From Ophiura sarsii (Eukaryota > Echinodermata > Ophiuroidea > Amphilepidida > Ophiuridae), in NCBI GenBank assembly GCA_035610835.1, contig CM069459.1, positions 51,821,755 through 51,885,754 of the forward strand: DNA of 64,000 bases, written 5' to 3'. The notes beneath the pieces were generated by a model that saw nothing but the letters and a program-made list of their open reading frames with translations, was not told the origin of the DNA and searched no databases. Within the stretch, counting starts at the first letter, position 1; each line of letters starts with the position of its first letter. Of this stretch, positions 26,771 to 37,797 are shown one piece after another. Position numbers and translations under genes: made by a program.

Positions 26771-27446
26771 GATGACCCACACTCAAACATTTCTATTCAA
26801 AATTTGAATAGATTTCCTTTTCAAATATTTTTAAATAGAAAACTATTCAAAATTAAAAGAATCGTTTCATACACTAAAATGTATCTATTCAAAATTTGAA
26901 TAGATTTCCTTTTCAAACATTTTGGAATAGAAAACTATTCAAATTGAAAAAAGAAATCGTTTAATTTTGAATGACAAAATGCCGAGGGACGCTGTAATCG
27001 CTAATATGCATATTTTACTTGGCCTAAAATGAGCCGTGTAAATTGTGCAAATAGCTCATTAGCATAATTGCAATGGTACAAAAATTAGCACCGGTGCTCG
27101 TTTGTACAATTTCAATTATGCCAATGAGCTAATTTGCACCTTTTATTAATTTAAACCTATTAGTTTATTTTTATTAAGTCGGAGCATTAATTTAACACCA
27201 TGGAATGTATATTACTATGTATTTAGGAAGAAATCAACACATTTTCTATCAATTTTGAATAGGATTCTATTCATTTTTGAATAGGAACAACTAAACTATT
27301 GAATAGGGTACATACTCATTTATTTGAATCGATTTTCCTCTTCATTTTGAAGAGAACCTTGTAAGTGCCCATCGGAAGAGGTTTCCTCTTCAAATCTGAA
27401 TAGATTCTATTCAATAATGAAGGGGAATGTTTTAGTTAGCGTGCCC
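26771..27446. mobile_element. AT-rich insertion with nested palindromes
   Basis: It interrupts array sequence that is continuous in unit 3 near 20885. It contains two copies of the palindrome CTATTCAAAATTTGAATAG (about 26810 and 26885), CTATTC/GAATAG words throughout, and a central long palindrome (27046-27142). The ends (CACACTCAAACAT and ATGTTTTAGTTAGCGTG) look like weak inverted repeats. No reading frame is found. Confidence 0.6.
27046..27142. repeat. 97-bp palindrome centred on GCACCGGTGC
   Basis: Arms of about 45 bp (GCTCATTAGCATAATTG on the left, CAATTATGCCAATGAGC on the right) fold around GCACCGGTGC with few mismatches. Confidence 0.8.
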
Positions 27447-28644
27447 CACGTATTGAAACGGCTTATTATTCGACACCATATGAACTTTAAAAACATCCTC
27501 TATTAATAATCGGACGTCAAGGTTTGAAATTAATGTCCAATAAATTGAACCACTTTGCCAAGCCACTGTTTAAAAAAAAAACACGTCTCAAACTACACTG
27601 TGTTGTCGTGTAAATCTTAGTAAACTTTTTGAACACAGAGGTGCCACACTTTTATTAAATTTATATTTATAAGGTATGGATTAATATTCTTTTATTTGTC
27701 GAAACCGTCAAAAGAGTTTCCAAAACCGTATTATCATAGTTTTTCTTCAGTGTCTTTCATTTTTTATGTCACTCCATGTGGGTTTTACAGTCCTGAGGCG
27801 TACTAATTTGACATTTTAGACGAACAACAATACGATACTTGTAATCGCTGTCTTTTCTTATAGCATTATAACGTGTATTGGGTGTGTGCCCTTTGTGTTA
27901 GTATATTAAGCGATAACAGATCGTATTCCTTGGTTTTGCAAAATAAGTAGAGGCTCAATTCTGTATGCGCATAATCAAACTGTTTATATTACGCGTCCTG
28001 AATGCCAAAGTGTCCATATTGAATTAGAATAGATCGAACACCAATCTTGTTAATGCCATTCGTGAACAAAATTAACGTGAGTATAAATCTCCAACTTCAG
28101 TATAAATCTCCAACTTGAATAATGCTGTACGCATAATATTAAAGCTACGTTGCAACCAGATTTATTTTCAGCTGTACAGTATTTGAAACTGTGATTTCAA
28201 TGCATCAAAAGGCGTAAAATGTAAAGTGCAGATTTATGTTAATAAAGACGATGTTTAAGTAAATGAACGCTTTTGACCAGAACGATTTTTGCCGATGGCT
28301 TGACATGTTTGACAAGATGCACGGCTTATATAGAAATGCCTGTAGGATAAAGTAGCACCTTCCTAGATGGAACGTGGAAAGCAAATGGAATTTACTACTC
28401 TCTCAAAGCGTGAAGCTACGGAAGGACTAGTGTGTCCGTCAATATAAGGTACTAGCCTAAATACACGTAGTATTCTGAGACAAACATAATTGGCATAACG
28501 TGTAGTACCGGAAATGTGTTCGATATTTGATATTAATTAGAGAAGCATTGCTTTCACCTATCTATAATCCCTACTACACACTTTCCGTGACTTTAGAATA
28601 CCTATATTTTACAATTGAAATTCGATATAAGTCGGCAAACGACG

Positions 28645-28865
28645 CGACAGTTCGAAAATGTCACAAATTGTTACGAAAATGTCAAAAAGTATTGAATTTC
28701 ATCGCCGTATTTGGAATCACAATGACAAATGCGTTAAAATAAGTACAGACATGCCTAACAGTGGTTCAGTAATTCTTGAGATGAGATTTTGAAAGTTGGA
28801 AAAGGTTTCAGAAAAATCTGTATGATGTATAATGGTAAAAGTATTAGTCGCGTGGAAAGTGTTAA
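28645..28865 (+). mobile_element. TTAA MITE, left end lost
   Basis: Family interior followed by the right terminal repeat CGCGTGGAAAGTGTTAA. TTAA lies at 28862-28865. The CGTCTGCAGACG end is missing. Confidence 0.75.
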
Positions 28866-29794
28866 ACATGTCAATGGGGGAATGTCCTCCAGAAGCCATG
28901 GTGATGGAAGAGAGTACGATGGAACGACTGAAATTGTTCTGTGTTTCTAAGACAATCCTGTTTTATTATTAAAGAAATTTCCCAGACTAAGCATAGGCAC
29001 ATCATTTTCTAGCCCTCCTCATATGCCTTCATTTCTTAAACCAGCTTACCCAGGGAATTATATTGAATCTAGAAACACTGAGTAACCTAGAGAGGGATTA
29101 TCGAAATGTTAACCTTACGCTAAACCCTAACTCTAATCCTAATCCTAATCCTAGCCTTCACGCACGTTTCAATTCCTAGTTAGGTTATGAACAAAATAGT
29201 GCTATGGGGACACATCCTCATTGGTGTAGTTTTGCTTGCAATAACAACGTTGTTTTCCCTTCTCAGCACCACCCAATAACACATTACGTTAGACTGACAC
29301 TAATTACGCAGCATCAATGTAACTGCTACTAAGTGGGTCTCAATACGCAATTCCTCGGGTAACCCCACCAAGGCTTGCACTATAGGGAAAGACATTAGTT
29401 TTAACAATATTCAATTGACAAGTTAAACTACCCATCCCAATTTGACCCCGTATCTGTTTCAACTGTTTACCATTCAGGTCACATACGTCGCAAGCACCAG
29501 ATTAAAGTGAATTAGGTCCGGATGACACGCGTCAGCCCTTTGCTATTATATTCGATCGACTTATTGTTTTTATTTAGGTTATATACGTGCATTAAATATA
29601 CAATGACAGCTCGGCAAAGCGTCGCATCATAGATCAAACCCCAGGACGAACTAGCTTAGGGCTGACATGATTAACATGGTTGACATGACTTCTACTTGGT
29701 GTCCAAAGTAATCATTAAATCACATGTAGGATCAAAAGTTTTCCCGATATGGCTTTTAACATTTTACTAGAACGAAATATGTTTAAACACAATG

Positions 29795-30270
29795 GGCCGT
29801 ATTTCCGTACGTATTTGAACGCGGTTTTAAGCTAAAACGTGATTAACTTTGACTTAAAGCACGTCGTTAACCAAAACGCAATTCTCGACAATTTGTTTAA
29901 CTTAAACACGCGTCTAACTCATTGAAAAGTGTCGACAAACATGGGTATATTGTTTAATGCTCGTTTAACTAATCTCGTGTACCAATTGTACGCCTTGAAT
30001 GATTATTCAACCGTGCCCGGTGCAAGCTGAGTGCAGATCCTGTAGTCTTAAAAAATACACGTGTATTTGAGGAATTCTGTCGATATCTATTGTAACCCAT
30101 TTGGGCCACAATAAATTGAATACCTGTATACAGATAACGCACGACCACTCTGGGGACGAGATTTGCAGAGTTTAAAATCGGGGTTTATTTTGCTAAACAG
30201 GTAGTGTAGAAGATAAGCTCGCGTTTAATCTAGACACGAGTTTAGTTATGTTACGTACGACAATACGGCG
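29795..30270. mobile_element. candidate MITE with imperfect GCCGTATT..CGTACGTA ends
   Basis: The left end GGCCGTATTTCCGTACGTA and the right end TACGTACGACAATACGGCG are inverted repeats with two or three mismatches. The inside is rich in CGTTTAA/TTAAACG words. No transposase is found. Confidence 0.5.
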
Positions 30271-31134
30271 CAAAATGTTAGGCCCTTCAAGAAAGCAGGC
30301 AATATCATTTTCCTCTGATTAAAATGGTTATTTGTTTTAAAAACGTCTGAAAAGGATTCATTCTACTACGAAGACTAACTGCAATGTTGTAACTCCTTCT
30401 CAAAATACTGCTCCCTCTGGTTTTATCGAATATTAGATTGCAAACAAAACTCGTTTCAACTGGTATCCATCAACATTGTTACTGATGCTGCGCTACACTG
30501 TACTTTGTAGCCCAAAGATGGCGTACGTAATGGGTAAAATAGAAACGGACTCACATTTTTGAGAACTTTGTAAACATATGAAATGCCTACCCAAAACGAA
30601 CATAATGCAACTTTCTGGCTGTTTCTCATGTTTACTTTTAAATAATGAATACTGGATACAAGACCAAGTGAATTGAGCTACATTTACTTGAAAATGTGCC
30701 ATTGGTTTACCAGACCGATAAAGAGGGGAGCTATTTCGGTTACAATTCCTGCAATCAAACCACTACCCTGATGACGAGATACAACCTACGTCGTATACAT
30801 ATAATGTTGCAACTGCGAATCATGTGATGTTTGATAGATCTGTTTCCAAGTGTTTCAATATTGACATTAGATTATTATCATTTTTCAGCAGCTGCTTCTA
30901 TTGTTTGACTTATCTTCACCTTGTAATTTAATATTCAATTAATAATTCCAGAACTACTTTATATAGTTGATGCGCAGCTCGAGCGCGTACATTTTTATTA
31001 ATATGTTTGTTCAGTTTCTAATGTGTTTTTTGTTCATGCTTTTACAAGGGTTTAATAGGGATATAATGTCATATTATATTTTGTTCTCTAATCACTGCTA
31101 ATACGAAAAGGGTATTGTAGACAGTCAATTCCCA

Positions 31135-31345
31135 AACGCTCTCCATGCGGCAGTCGTCTGCAGACGACAGTTCCAAAACTTCACAAAATGTTTTAAAAAA
31201 TGGTCGAAAATATTGAATTTCATCACCAAATTCCATGAGAAAATAAGTACAAACTTGCCTAGTATCGGTTCTGGTTTGTTTGGGTGATATACTTTGAAAG
31301 TTGGTAACGGTTTTTGAAAAATCTGTTTTGTATAATGGTAAAATT
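31135..31345 (+). mobile_element. TTAA MITE, right end lost
   Basis: Starts CTCTCCATGCGGCAGTCG with CGTCTGCAGACG and runs through the interior to TATAATGGTAAAATTAA. The right terminal repeat is replaced by the dispersed repeat at 31346. Confidence 0.7.
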
Positions 31346-31705
31346 AAATGTATATGACCCGATCACTTTTTAGGGGCTATGATTTTTTTTTCACATCAAG
31401 ATATTTTGGTATCAGAAGAATCCCCATATTTTTCTCATTATGTCTATAAAATATTAGGGGCCAGACATGTTTCATTTGGAAATTATAGGCTAAAATGTGG
31501 TGAATTACTGCCAAAGGTGGTTAACCACCAACCAGTCTGTGTACTACTCAATGGGCACATGTCTTTCGACCTTGCGCTTCTAAAAAATAGAACCATTGGA
31601 GTTATGCAACCTAAACTTTGGAATGCAACACATTTTATGGATGACCTTTCATGTAAAATAGAAAACATCAAGTTGAAAATCGGGTCATCTACCTTTAATA
31701 GACGC
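31346..31705 (+). repeat. dispersed ~350-bp repeat, copy 1
   Basis: Starts near TATATGACCCGATCACTTTT and ends near CGGGTCATCTACCTTTAATAG. It is over 90% identical by eye to 33139-33490, more diverged in reverse at about 46978-47330, and a fragment lies at 49775-49860. The open frame through copies 1 and 2 ends at different points and copy 2 has a frameshift, so I do not call it coding. Confidence 0.8.
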
Positions 31706-32126
31706 GTGGAAAGTGCAAAGTATACTTTCAAATTCAAGTAGGTTTTTAACTCATGTGAAAATGAGATGTGTTACCACTACTTTCAATTTTGTAATCAAAC
31801 ACATACTATGAGTATTCTTTGAAAGCATAAAACACTCGATTAAGTATCACACAGTTTTGTACTGAAAATTGTTTTTAATACAATATCCTTTTACAAAAGA
31901 TAAATATTTACACCAGGATAAACCAATAATGTCATAATAATCATTGTGTTCAAAATCCCTTACACCGTCTCTGAATTTCTGATCCTTCCACAAGATAACT
32001 TTACGAAGAAAAAATAGCAAATAATAAACAAGTAAATACATGTGTTTTGTTTTGCCAGATATAATATTGTACGCATTGTTGGGAGAGCAATCAAAACATC
32101 TGCATTCATGGTTAATGCTTATTATA

Positions 32127-32367
32127 GTCGTCGTCAGAATACTTCAGCACTTTTTAAAACCGCCAATGCGCGCGTCTAGTTAATGAGCGTATGGGCGGGG
32201 ACATTTATGACCCATAGATACAATCGCGGCCAATCAGATTACAGGGGCCGCGACGCGTCGAACTGCTCAAAGATAACGCTGTTGTGACGCTGTTCTACAA
32301 CGCACTTCCGTGTTTACGCTGTACGCAGTTGTCACAGAAAAAAGTGCCGAAGTATTCTGACGACGAC
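32127..32367. mobile_element. TA-flanked MITE
   Basis: Ends GTCGTCGTCAGAATACTTC and GAAGTATTCTGACGACGAC are inverted repeats of about 30 bp (continuing into AGCACTTTTT), flanked by TA on each side. The interior is CG-rich relative to its surroundings. A related half-end occurs near 49745-49775. Confidence 0.85.
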
Positions 32368-32748
32368 TATAGTAATTCGAAACTAACCCAGGTGGTGTTT
32401 TTTTTACTTTTCAACCCACTGGTATGTCCTTACATTTAATAAAAAATAGGGCTACCTTTTTATCAAAAGTTAACAAGTATATGTAATTGGAGAAACATAA
32501 AATGGCGTGAAGGGGATGTTTTAAATACCATCCATCTTTTAAAAAAACATATACTATTAGTATTCCCACGGATTCCTTGAGTAATAAAGAATACATCAAG
32601 TAATATAAGAAAGGCGTGAAAATGCAATGTCAGATATTTGTAAGCTATTGTTCATGTTTAATCATGCGTCAGATGACAATTTGCCCGCCCGTACTGCGTT
32701 AACTTACTGACATGCTGACGATGTACGTCAATCTTACCACTGTATAGC

Positions 32749-33014
32749 TTAACACTTTCCGTGCGCCAGGCGTCTGCAGACGACACTCCAAAATTTCGCA
32801 AAATGTTTTTAAAATGTCCAAATTAATTAATTTTACCACCATAGTTCACAATGACTAAAATGAGAAATGCATTAAAATAAGTACAAGCATGTCTAACATT
32901 AGTTCAGTAATAAGCATTGATATAGAATTTGAAAGTTGGGACAGATTAATTTCTTCAAAAAAATGGGTTTTGCATATTATGGCAACAGTAATGTATAGCC
33001 GCGTGGAGTGTTAA
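32749..33014 (+). mobile_element. TTAA MITE, complete
   Basis: TTAA at 32749-32752, then CACTTTCCGTGCGCCAGG and CGTCTGCAGACG. The right end GCCGCGTGGAGTGTTAA finishes with TTAA at 33011-33014. Confidence 0.85.
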
Positions 33015-33138
33015 TTTCAAGTATACGTAGTGAAGTATAAAAGTAGTGAATACAACCTTAAAATACCTCATTGCAATTGACAGCACTACCGTTCATTATC
33101 ATTATTCAGCTCAAAAAAGTATGTCAACTAGATATAAA

Positions 33139-33490
33139 GGTATATGACCCGATCACTTTTTGGGGGCTATGATTTTTTTTTTCACATCAAGATATTTTGG
33201 TATCAGAAGAATCCCCATATTTTTCTCATTATGTCTGTAAAATATTAGGGGCCAGAAATGTTTCATTTGAAAATTATAGGCTAAAATGTGGTGAATTACT
33301 GCCAAAGGTGGTTAACCACCAACCAGTCTGTGTACTACTCAATGGGCAAATGTATTTTGATCTTGCGCTTCTAAAAATAGAACCATTGGAGTTATGCAAC
33401 TCAAACTTTGGAATGCAACAATTTTAAGGATGACCTTTCATGTAAAATAGAAAAAATCAAGTTGAAATCGGGTCATCTACCTTTAATAGG
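33139..33490 (+). repeat. dispersed ~350-bp repeat, copy 2
   Basis: Near-identical to 31346-31705 with a one-base deletion that breaks the shared frame after AAAAAT (about 33375). It lies just downstream of the minus-strand Ig gene's likely 3' end. Confidence 0.8.
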
Positions 33491-33600
33491 AGCTCAGCAA
33501 TTAAATTAGGTTACAATGTTCGTATTAAAAAGCTTTACACTTCTCCTGTTGCAAAGGTTAACTTTTAATATCGTGTCACATATCAATTTGTGTGAACAAT

Positions 33601-33606
33601 TTTATT
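33601..33606 (-). promoter_or_regulatory. candidate polyadenylation signal (AATAAA)
   Basis: AATAAA on the minus strand, about 152 nt past the stop codon of the Ig-domain gene. Placement fits, but transcript evidence is absent. Confidence 0.45.
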
Positions 33607-33757
33607 TTGAAGATTCAGTATTAGTGTTGAATAAAGCTTTATGTTTAATATCATTTTCTCTCGAAACGATAAGCCATTATTCCTCATGTTTATCAACAAA
33701 TGCAGCAATATAAATGAAAATCGTGATGTGTCAGCCTGTGTTTACAGTCATACAATA

Positions 33758-34954
33758 TTATATTATTGGTCCTTTAGGAGCGATTGGTGTGCTGGTGTAA
33801 GTGCATCCAGTTTCCATTTTAGGTTGGTACACTTTTCGGCATTGATCGAGTGACATATAAACTCTGTTCTCGTCAAATTTCTCGTCAAGTTCCAAGTAGA
33901 TATCTTGGTGAGTGTGATGTCTAGCCGCCATTCGATGCAGCGTCATTTGCCGCTTGGCGCGATGCAATCGCACGGCGATCATTACAGCTACGATACAAAA
34001 TGTGAAGGCTACAATTCCCGCCAAAAATGCAGCGATGACCCAATAAAAGACGGATGAGGTACTTCGCAGACGACAAACGTCGTGACACTGCAAAGTGTCT
34101 TCTCTGTCAATACTTGGATCGATTGTGTCTCCAGAGTGATTATCAACATAGTCTATGATATCTGGTTGCTCCGGTAACGTAACATGTGAATTAATGTCAA
34201 TGTAATCTTCCTCCGTGGCGTAAGGATTAGGTATAACCTTCAATGGTCCAATATGGCATGTACTCATCTTAGTCGGAAAAGCAGGACTCGTAACTTTACA
34301 GAAAAACAACACGCCGTCGTCTCGTATCGAAGGCCGAAATACAACGGAATTATACACAGTAGGTCCAGACACTATTGATTTTGAAGGAATGTCGCTGCCA
34401 CCTGTTCGACTCCAGGTGATACCGACGGATGGGCGCGCAGCTATAGATGAACAATTGAGACTAATCGCCGTACCAGCATAAACAGGTGGTAGGCTTGCCT
34501 CAGGATTGCAAGCCGGTGGTTCGGTTGGGAAATACTGGAATAGGAGTGGCGTCGTTCCTTCGGCAATTGTGTTAAGCTTACCGGATTTCAGTACTTTACA
34601 AGTGTACGTGCCCTCGTCTGAGCGCATCGCTTCTGTTATGGACATGAAATAGACGACGTCACCATCTGATAGTTGTCTTACGGCAAGGAATATCCTGGGA
34701 TCGTTCTCCACGGCGATGAGCCCATTCCATGACAGTGTCTGCGTGTGATTACCAATATTTCTCGATATTGTCACTTCGTGATCAATTTGTAGATCGGATA
34801 TAAGGCAGTGTATTGACAAGATCCCGTTCTCTTTCACCGGATTTACTGGTGCAGTTACGTACACGGTTGTCTTAGCCATCGTGTTACAAACCAAAGTCAG
34901 TGCAGATGTTAACAACAGCAGAAATGTCGGCGAATATGTGATGGCCTTAGCCAT
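33758..34954 (-). CDS. two-Ig-domain type I membrane protein with ITAM-like tail
   Basis: An intronless frame of 398 residues if it starts at the ATG at 34954, which has a purine at -3 and G at +4; an in-frame ATG at 34993 would add 13 residues. Visible order: signal peptide (hydrophobic core about residues 10-22); Ig1 with Cys50 and Cys119 in a D-E-G-T-Y-T-C motif, lacking the usual core Trp; Ig2 with Cys168, Trp181 and Cys219 in D-D-G-V-L-F-F-C. A stalk with Cys290 and Cys294 precedes a membrane helix (about 303-328) and a basic stop-transfer (R-L-H-R-A-K-R). The roughly 70-residue tail has Y353-L-E-L and Y366-M-S-L separated by nine residues. Sequons lie at Asn69, Asn167 and Asn272. In known IgSF receptors paired YxxL motifs recruit SH2 kinases; I infer, but cannot show, a cell-surface recognition role. 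I recognise no named orthologue. No neighbouring partner genes are seen. Confidence 0.85.
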   Translation of the reverse strand: MAKAITYSPTFLLLLTSALTLVCNTMAKTTVYVTAPVNPVKENGILSIHCLISDLQIDHEVTISRNIGNHTQTLSWNGLIAVENDPRIFLAVRQLSDGDVVYFMSITEAMRSDEGTYTCKVLKSGKLNTIAEGTTPLLFQYFPTEPPACNPEASLPPVYAGTAISLNCSSIAARPSVGITWSRTGGSDIPSKSIVSGPTVYNSVVFRPSIRDDGVLFFCKVTSPAFPTKMSTCHIGPLKVIPNPYATEEDYIDINSHVTLPEQPDIIDYVDNHSGDTIDPSIDREDTLQCHDVCRLRSTSSVFYWVIAAFLAGIVAFTFCIVAVMIAVRLHRAKRQMTLHRMAARHHTHQDIYLELDEKFDENRVYMSLDQCRKVYQPKMETGCTYTSTPIAPKGPII

Positions 34955-34993
34955 CGCTATCGATTGTTTGATTCCTGAATCTAATGAAACCAT

Positions 34994-36470
34994 TAGTTTA
35001 TCAGGGCTGTACCGATGGACTTTCACCAACTTGTTCTTGATATCAGTGTATGTACACAGAAGATAGTTGATCACTGCTTCATAACAAATACTGCTCCAAA
35101 TGAAATCCACTTCAGACAGTAACTTGGTCAAAAGTTAATGCATTATAGTTTAACTGATTTAAACATAATCCTCAAACAAAGATAATGTTTTGAAAACATT
35201 TGCAAATTTGGTAGTTATTCCCGCTCTTGAAGTCGACGGCTAAAACGTAATCAAGAACTTTATTATGATTAATCCTTATGTTTGCTCCGTTTTTTCCATA
35301 CACAGCGTTAGACACCGAGAGAAAAAATAACGTGTGATCTCGACAAGACACAATCAGTTTCTGATGAAAAACATGCATGAACTTATCCAGCTTCAAGTCA
35401 GGCACTGCACTAATGGTATCGCCTGGGGGTCGATCAAAAAAAGAAAAGAAAAAAATTCAAAGCGTAAATTTATTCCTTGTGCATCTTCCTAGTGTGCGAT
35501 GTTTGCTCCTACAATTAATATTCATGCCTTCGATCGGGTTCCTTATGTGTTCTGCCGCAAGATGCCCTATTGTGCAAATTAAAATTCATATTCTATCAGA
35601 TACATGTAAACCATACAAATGAACTGATGAAGTGTCAAACAGCTTCGTGTTTGATGAATAAAAGAAGAAAGATAAAATAAAATTCCAGATGTGAAGATAA
35701 AGCAAATATTTGGTGTGCTTTAATTTCGTATGCAATGAATAAGTGACGCGCGCGATGAGTTTGCAATGTCAACGAACGATTTGAAGTGAAATCTTGATGT
35801 TGACGATGGCGATGTCACTTCTCTGCTAGTAGAGCACTCTGCCACAGTGATGTTTTAAAAACTACGAAGAGAGAATTTCGTTTGACGTGTTTAGGGCCTG
35901 CGGGTCTCTGTCGTGTAGTTTGGCTAGGGTAACGCCCGGGGCACATGGAGTTGCACCGATCCACCTACTTCCTCGACGCCACTTATGACTAAAGTTGGAA
36001 CTGACTGAATTTCAAACGCGCCACCGCTGTCCGCACCACGTGTGTTACAAAACATAATGCAATTTGCAATAAGTCCCAATGTTCAAAATCGCCACCAGCT
36101 TAATAAAATCACCCGTTTCACACATGTGATTATACACAAAAATATCCGAATATAATATTCCATCGAATTTATTAAAACGTAATGAAGCGCATTATTAATA
36201 TTAATATTTGAAGAAGTTCGGCATCCCATATGCATAACATGTTGGTGAATACAGATCTAGTATTTTAATATTATGCTATATCAATGTTATATCCGCGGAG
36301 AATATTTCTCCTCCAGGTACGTGGGCTTCGTATATATCACAGTATGACATCGGTTAAAATCTCTGTAGATATTGTTTGATATCGAAATGAATTCATTACA
36401 CGCTTCAGTGAAATTAATAGTTGTGTTTTTTGACATTTGAGGGATGGAGTTTATGACAAAATAATCTTAA
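34994..36470. other. 5' flank of Ig gene, no other gene seen
   Basis: The frame of the Ig gene stays open on the minus strand to about 35131 but without a further ATG beyond 34993. I found no convincing TATA box or splice acceptor. The rest to 36470 is AT-rich single-copy-looking DNA with only short open frames. Confidence 0.5.
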
Positions 36471-36474
36471 GGTA

Positions 36475-36731
36475 AAGAAAATTGACTACCTTTTAAAACA
36501 CTTGGATTGCACAAATACACGCGAGTCACCAAGTCAAGGTATAAAATACTGCTGAAGATATAGCTTAATGGTCAAATATGTTTCAAATGGGTAAGAATTT
36601 GAAAAGAAAATTGACTGCCTTTTGGCTGCAGAAGAAGACCCAACATAGAATGCACAGATACGCGCGAGTCATCCATTTTGTAATACTACTGAAGACGAAT
36701 ATTAATGGTCAAATATGTTTGAAATTGGTAA
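36475..36731 (+). repeat. diverged tandem duplication of ~128 bp
   Basis: AAAGAAAATTGACTACCTTTT..ATGGTCAAATATGTTTCAAAT recurs as AAAGAAAATTGACTGCCTTTT..ATGGTCAAATATGTTTGAAAT. Confidence 0.7.
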
Positions 36732-36897
36732 CAGTTCTTAACTTATGGTTAAGACGATTTTAACAAATTAACTCTAACCTTACCAAATGCCACAAAAGGC
36801 CTCAGCAAAAGCTGCTTCGCCGCATGCTTCACAGTTCTATCTCGTGGCACGATCCGGCGAGCTGTCAAATAGCCTCGAAAAAGGTAACTTTTTGAGC

Positions 36898-36970
36898 TCC
36901 CCCGTTAGCGCAATCAGTTGGTCGTCCGGCTACTACGCGGGAGGTCCGGGTTCGATCCCTGGCGCGGGTG
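36898..36970 (+). other. tRNA-like sequence (SINE head or tRNA pseudogene)
   Basis: A-box-like TTAGCGCAATCAGTTGG (36905-36921) and a perfect B box GGTTCGATCCC (36949-36959) are correctly spaced. The T stem CCGGG/CCTGG pairs. The anticodon arm would be TCCGG-CTACTAC-GCGGG with a mismatch next to the loop, and the acceptor stem pairs in only about five of seven positions. That argues for a tRNA-derived repeat rather than a working gene. No poly-T terminator follows directly. Confidence 0.55.
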
Positions 36971-36979
36971 AACCGTGAT

Positions 36980-37797
36980 CTTTCCCCTCGTTATTCTCCG
37001 CTGATAATGTTATTGTCAAAAACACGCTTAGGGAGTTAGGGCTAACGTGAATCTTGCAACATGTTCTATTTTGCTCAAATGAAGACTATTATTAGATATT
37101 AGTTAACATAACACACAGGCGTCAAAACGAGCGATTGGGATGGATTGGGGATGCAAATATATGGACCCCCTTTCATGTCTTTATCAACTTGTCTTGGTCT
37201 GACTGTGTAGCTATCCCAATGTCTACAAGATTTACTCCTCTGTGCAGCTCATAATAATTCATTGAATCATTAAGATTATAGCATGGAATGGCTAACTATA
37301 GTAACCAAACCTTCAAAACCATCTTGGTTTCTACAAAAAGCCGTAGCAAAAATATTCTAGTCTAGTATTCCATTACGCCTTGGTGTTAACCTTTTGCATT
37401 GCTTTAAAGTTCAAAATACTTATATTGCTTCTCGACCCGAATCCTTTTGTGCTCAAGAGTGTTTAACAGAAATATTTTATTTCACTCACGTTCGTCTTTA
37501 GACCCGTGACACATAATAGTCCTTCGTTTGTGTCGACATAGTATAATATTATTACCCGCGGGCAATGATGTTTATTCACATTTTGTTGTTGGTTATGGTA
37601 ATCGGTATGTAAATGCGGACACTATCGCGTGCCAAACAGCTGCCGATGCCATAATTGTAGAAATAAAAAAATGCTGTGAATAAAAGTATCTATCTACATT
37701 GATGGCTGCCTTTTGAAGTATTTCTATTGGAATCCGGCATGCAGATATTTTCTTTATACATATTTGTCACGACATGTAAGGTAAGCGCAGTAAGAGA
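36980..37797. other. no recognised feature
   Basis: AT-rich DNA without a long frame, inverted repeat or match to other parts of the window that I could see. Confidence 0.5.

Larger units (their letters stand above)
2962..31000 (+). repeat. mosaic tandem array of diverged 4-7 kb units
   Basis: The same landmark blocks recur in direct orientation and largely the same order. Block with AGCAGCTGCT: about 4173, 10667, 14893, 20713, 26236, 30886. Block GCGGTTGACCAGAACG: 6722, 8742, 13197, 17848, 28265. Block with ATCACGTAGAGTTAAAGAG or its diverged form: 7596, 14204, 18780, 24496, 29471. Block with ATATGTCTCCACGACAATAC: about 8020, 14640, 20465, 25970 (decayed). Some units lack or repeat blocks, so the array is mosaic rather than a clean satellite. 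No conserved long reading frame runs through the copies. Sub-units are listed separately. Confidence 0.75.
27447..31000 (+). repeat. array unit 5 (partial, most diverged)
   Basis: Carries the 27835 block, TGCGCATAATC..CTGTTTATATTACGCG (27970), a diverged GACCAGAACG block (28265), the CACGTAGAGT-equivalent (29471) and AGCAGCTGCT (30886). Interrupted by a MITE end (28645-28865) and an inserted element (29795-30270). A short CCTAAC/CCTAAT microsatellite lies at about 29120-29155. Sequence 30280-30790 shows nothing I recognise. Confidence 0.55.

Noticed and set aside
31379..31741. 120-residue frame
   Set aside because: Covers a dispersed repeat; the close second copy is frameshifted and the third is heavily diverged without codon-pattern conservation that I could see.
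34994..35131. Longer start for the Ig protein (457 residues)
   Set aside because: That start would need TTG as initiator; the first ATGs are at 34993 and 34954, and the latter has the better context just before a signal peptide.
36898..36970. Functional tRNA gene
   Set aside because: A and B boxes are good, but anticodon and acceptor stems have mismatches and no poly-T terminator follows. Kept only as tRNA-like.
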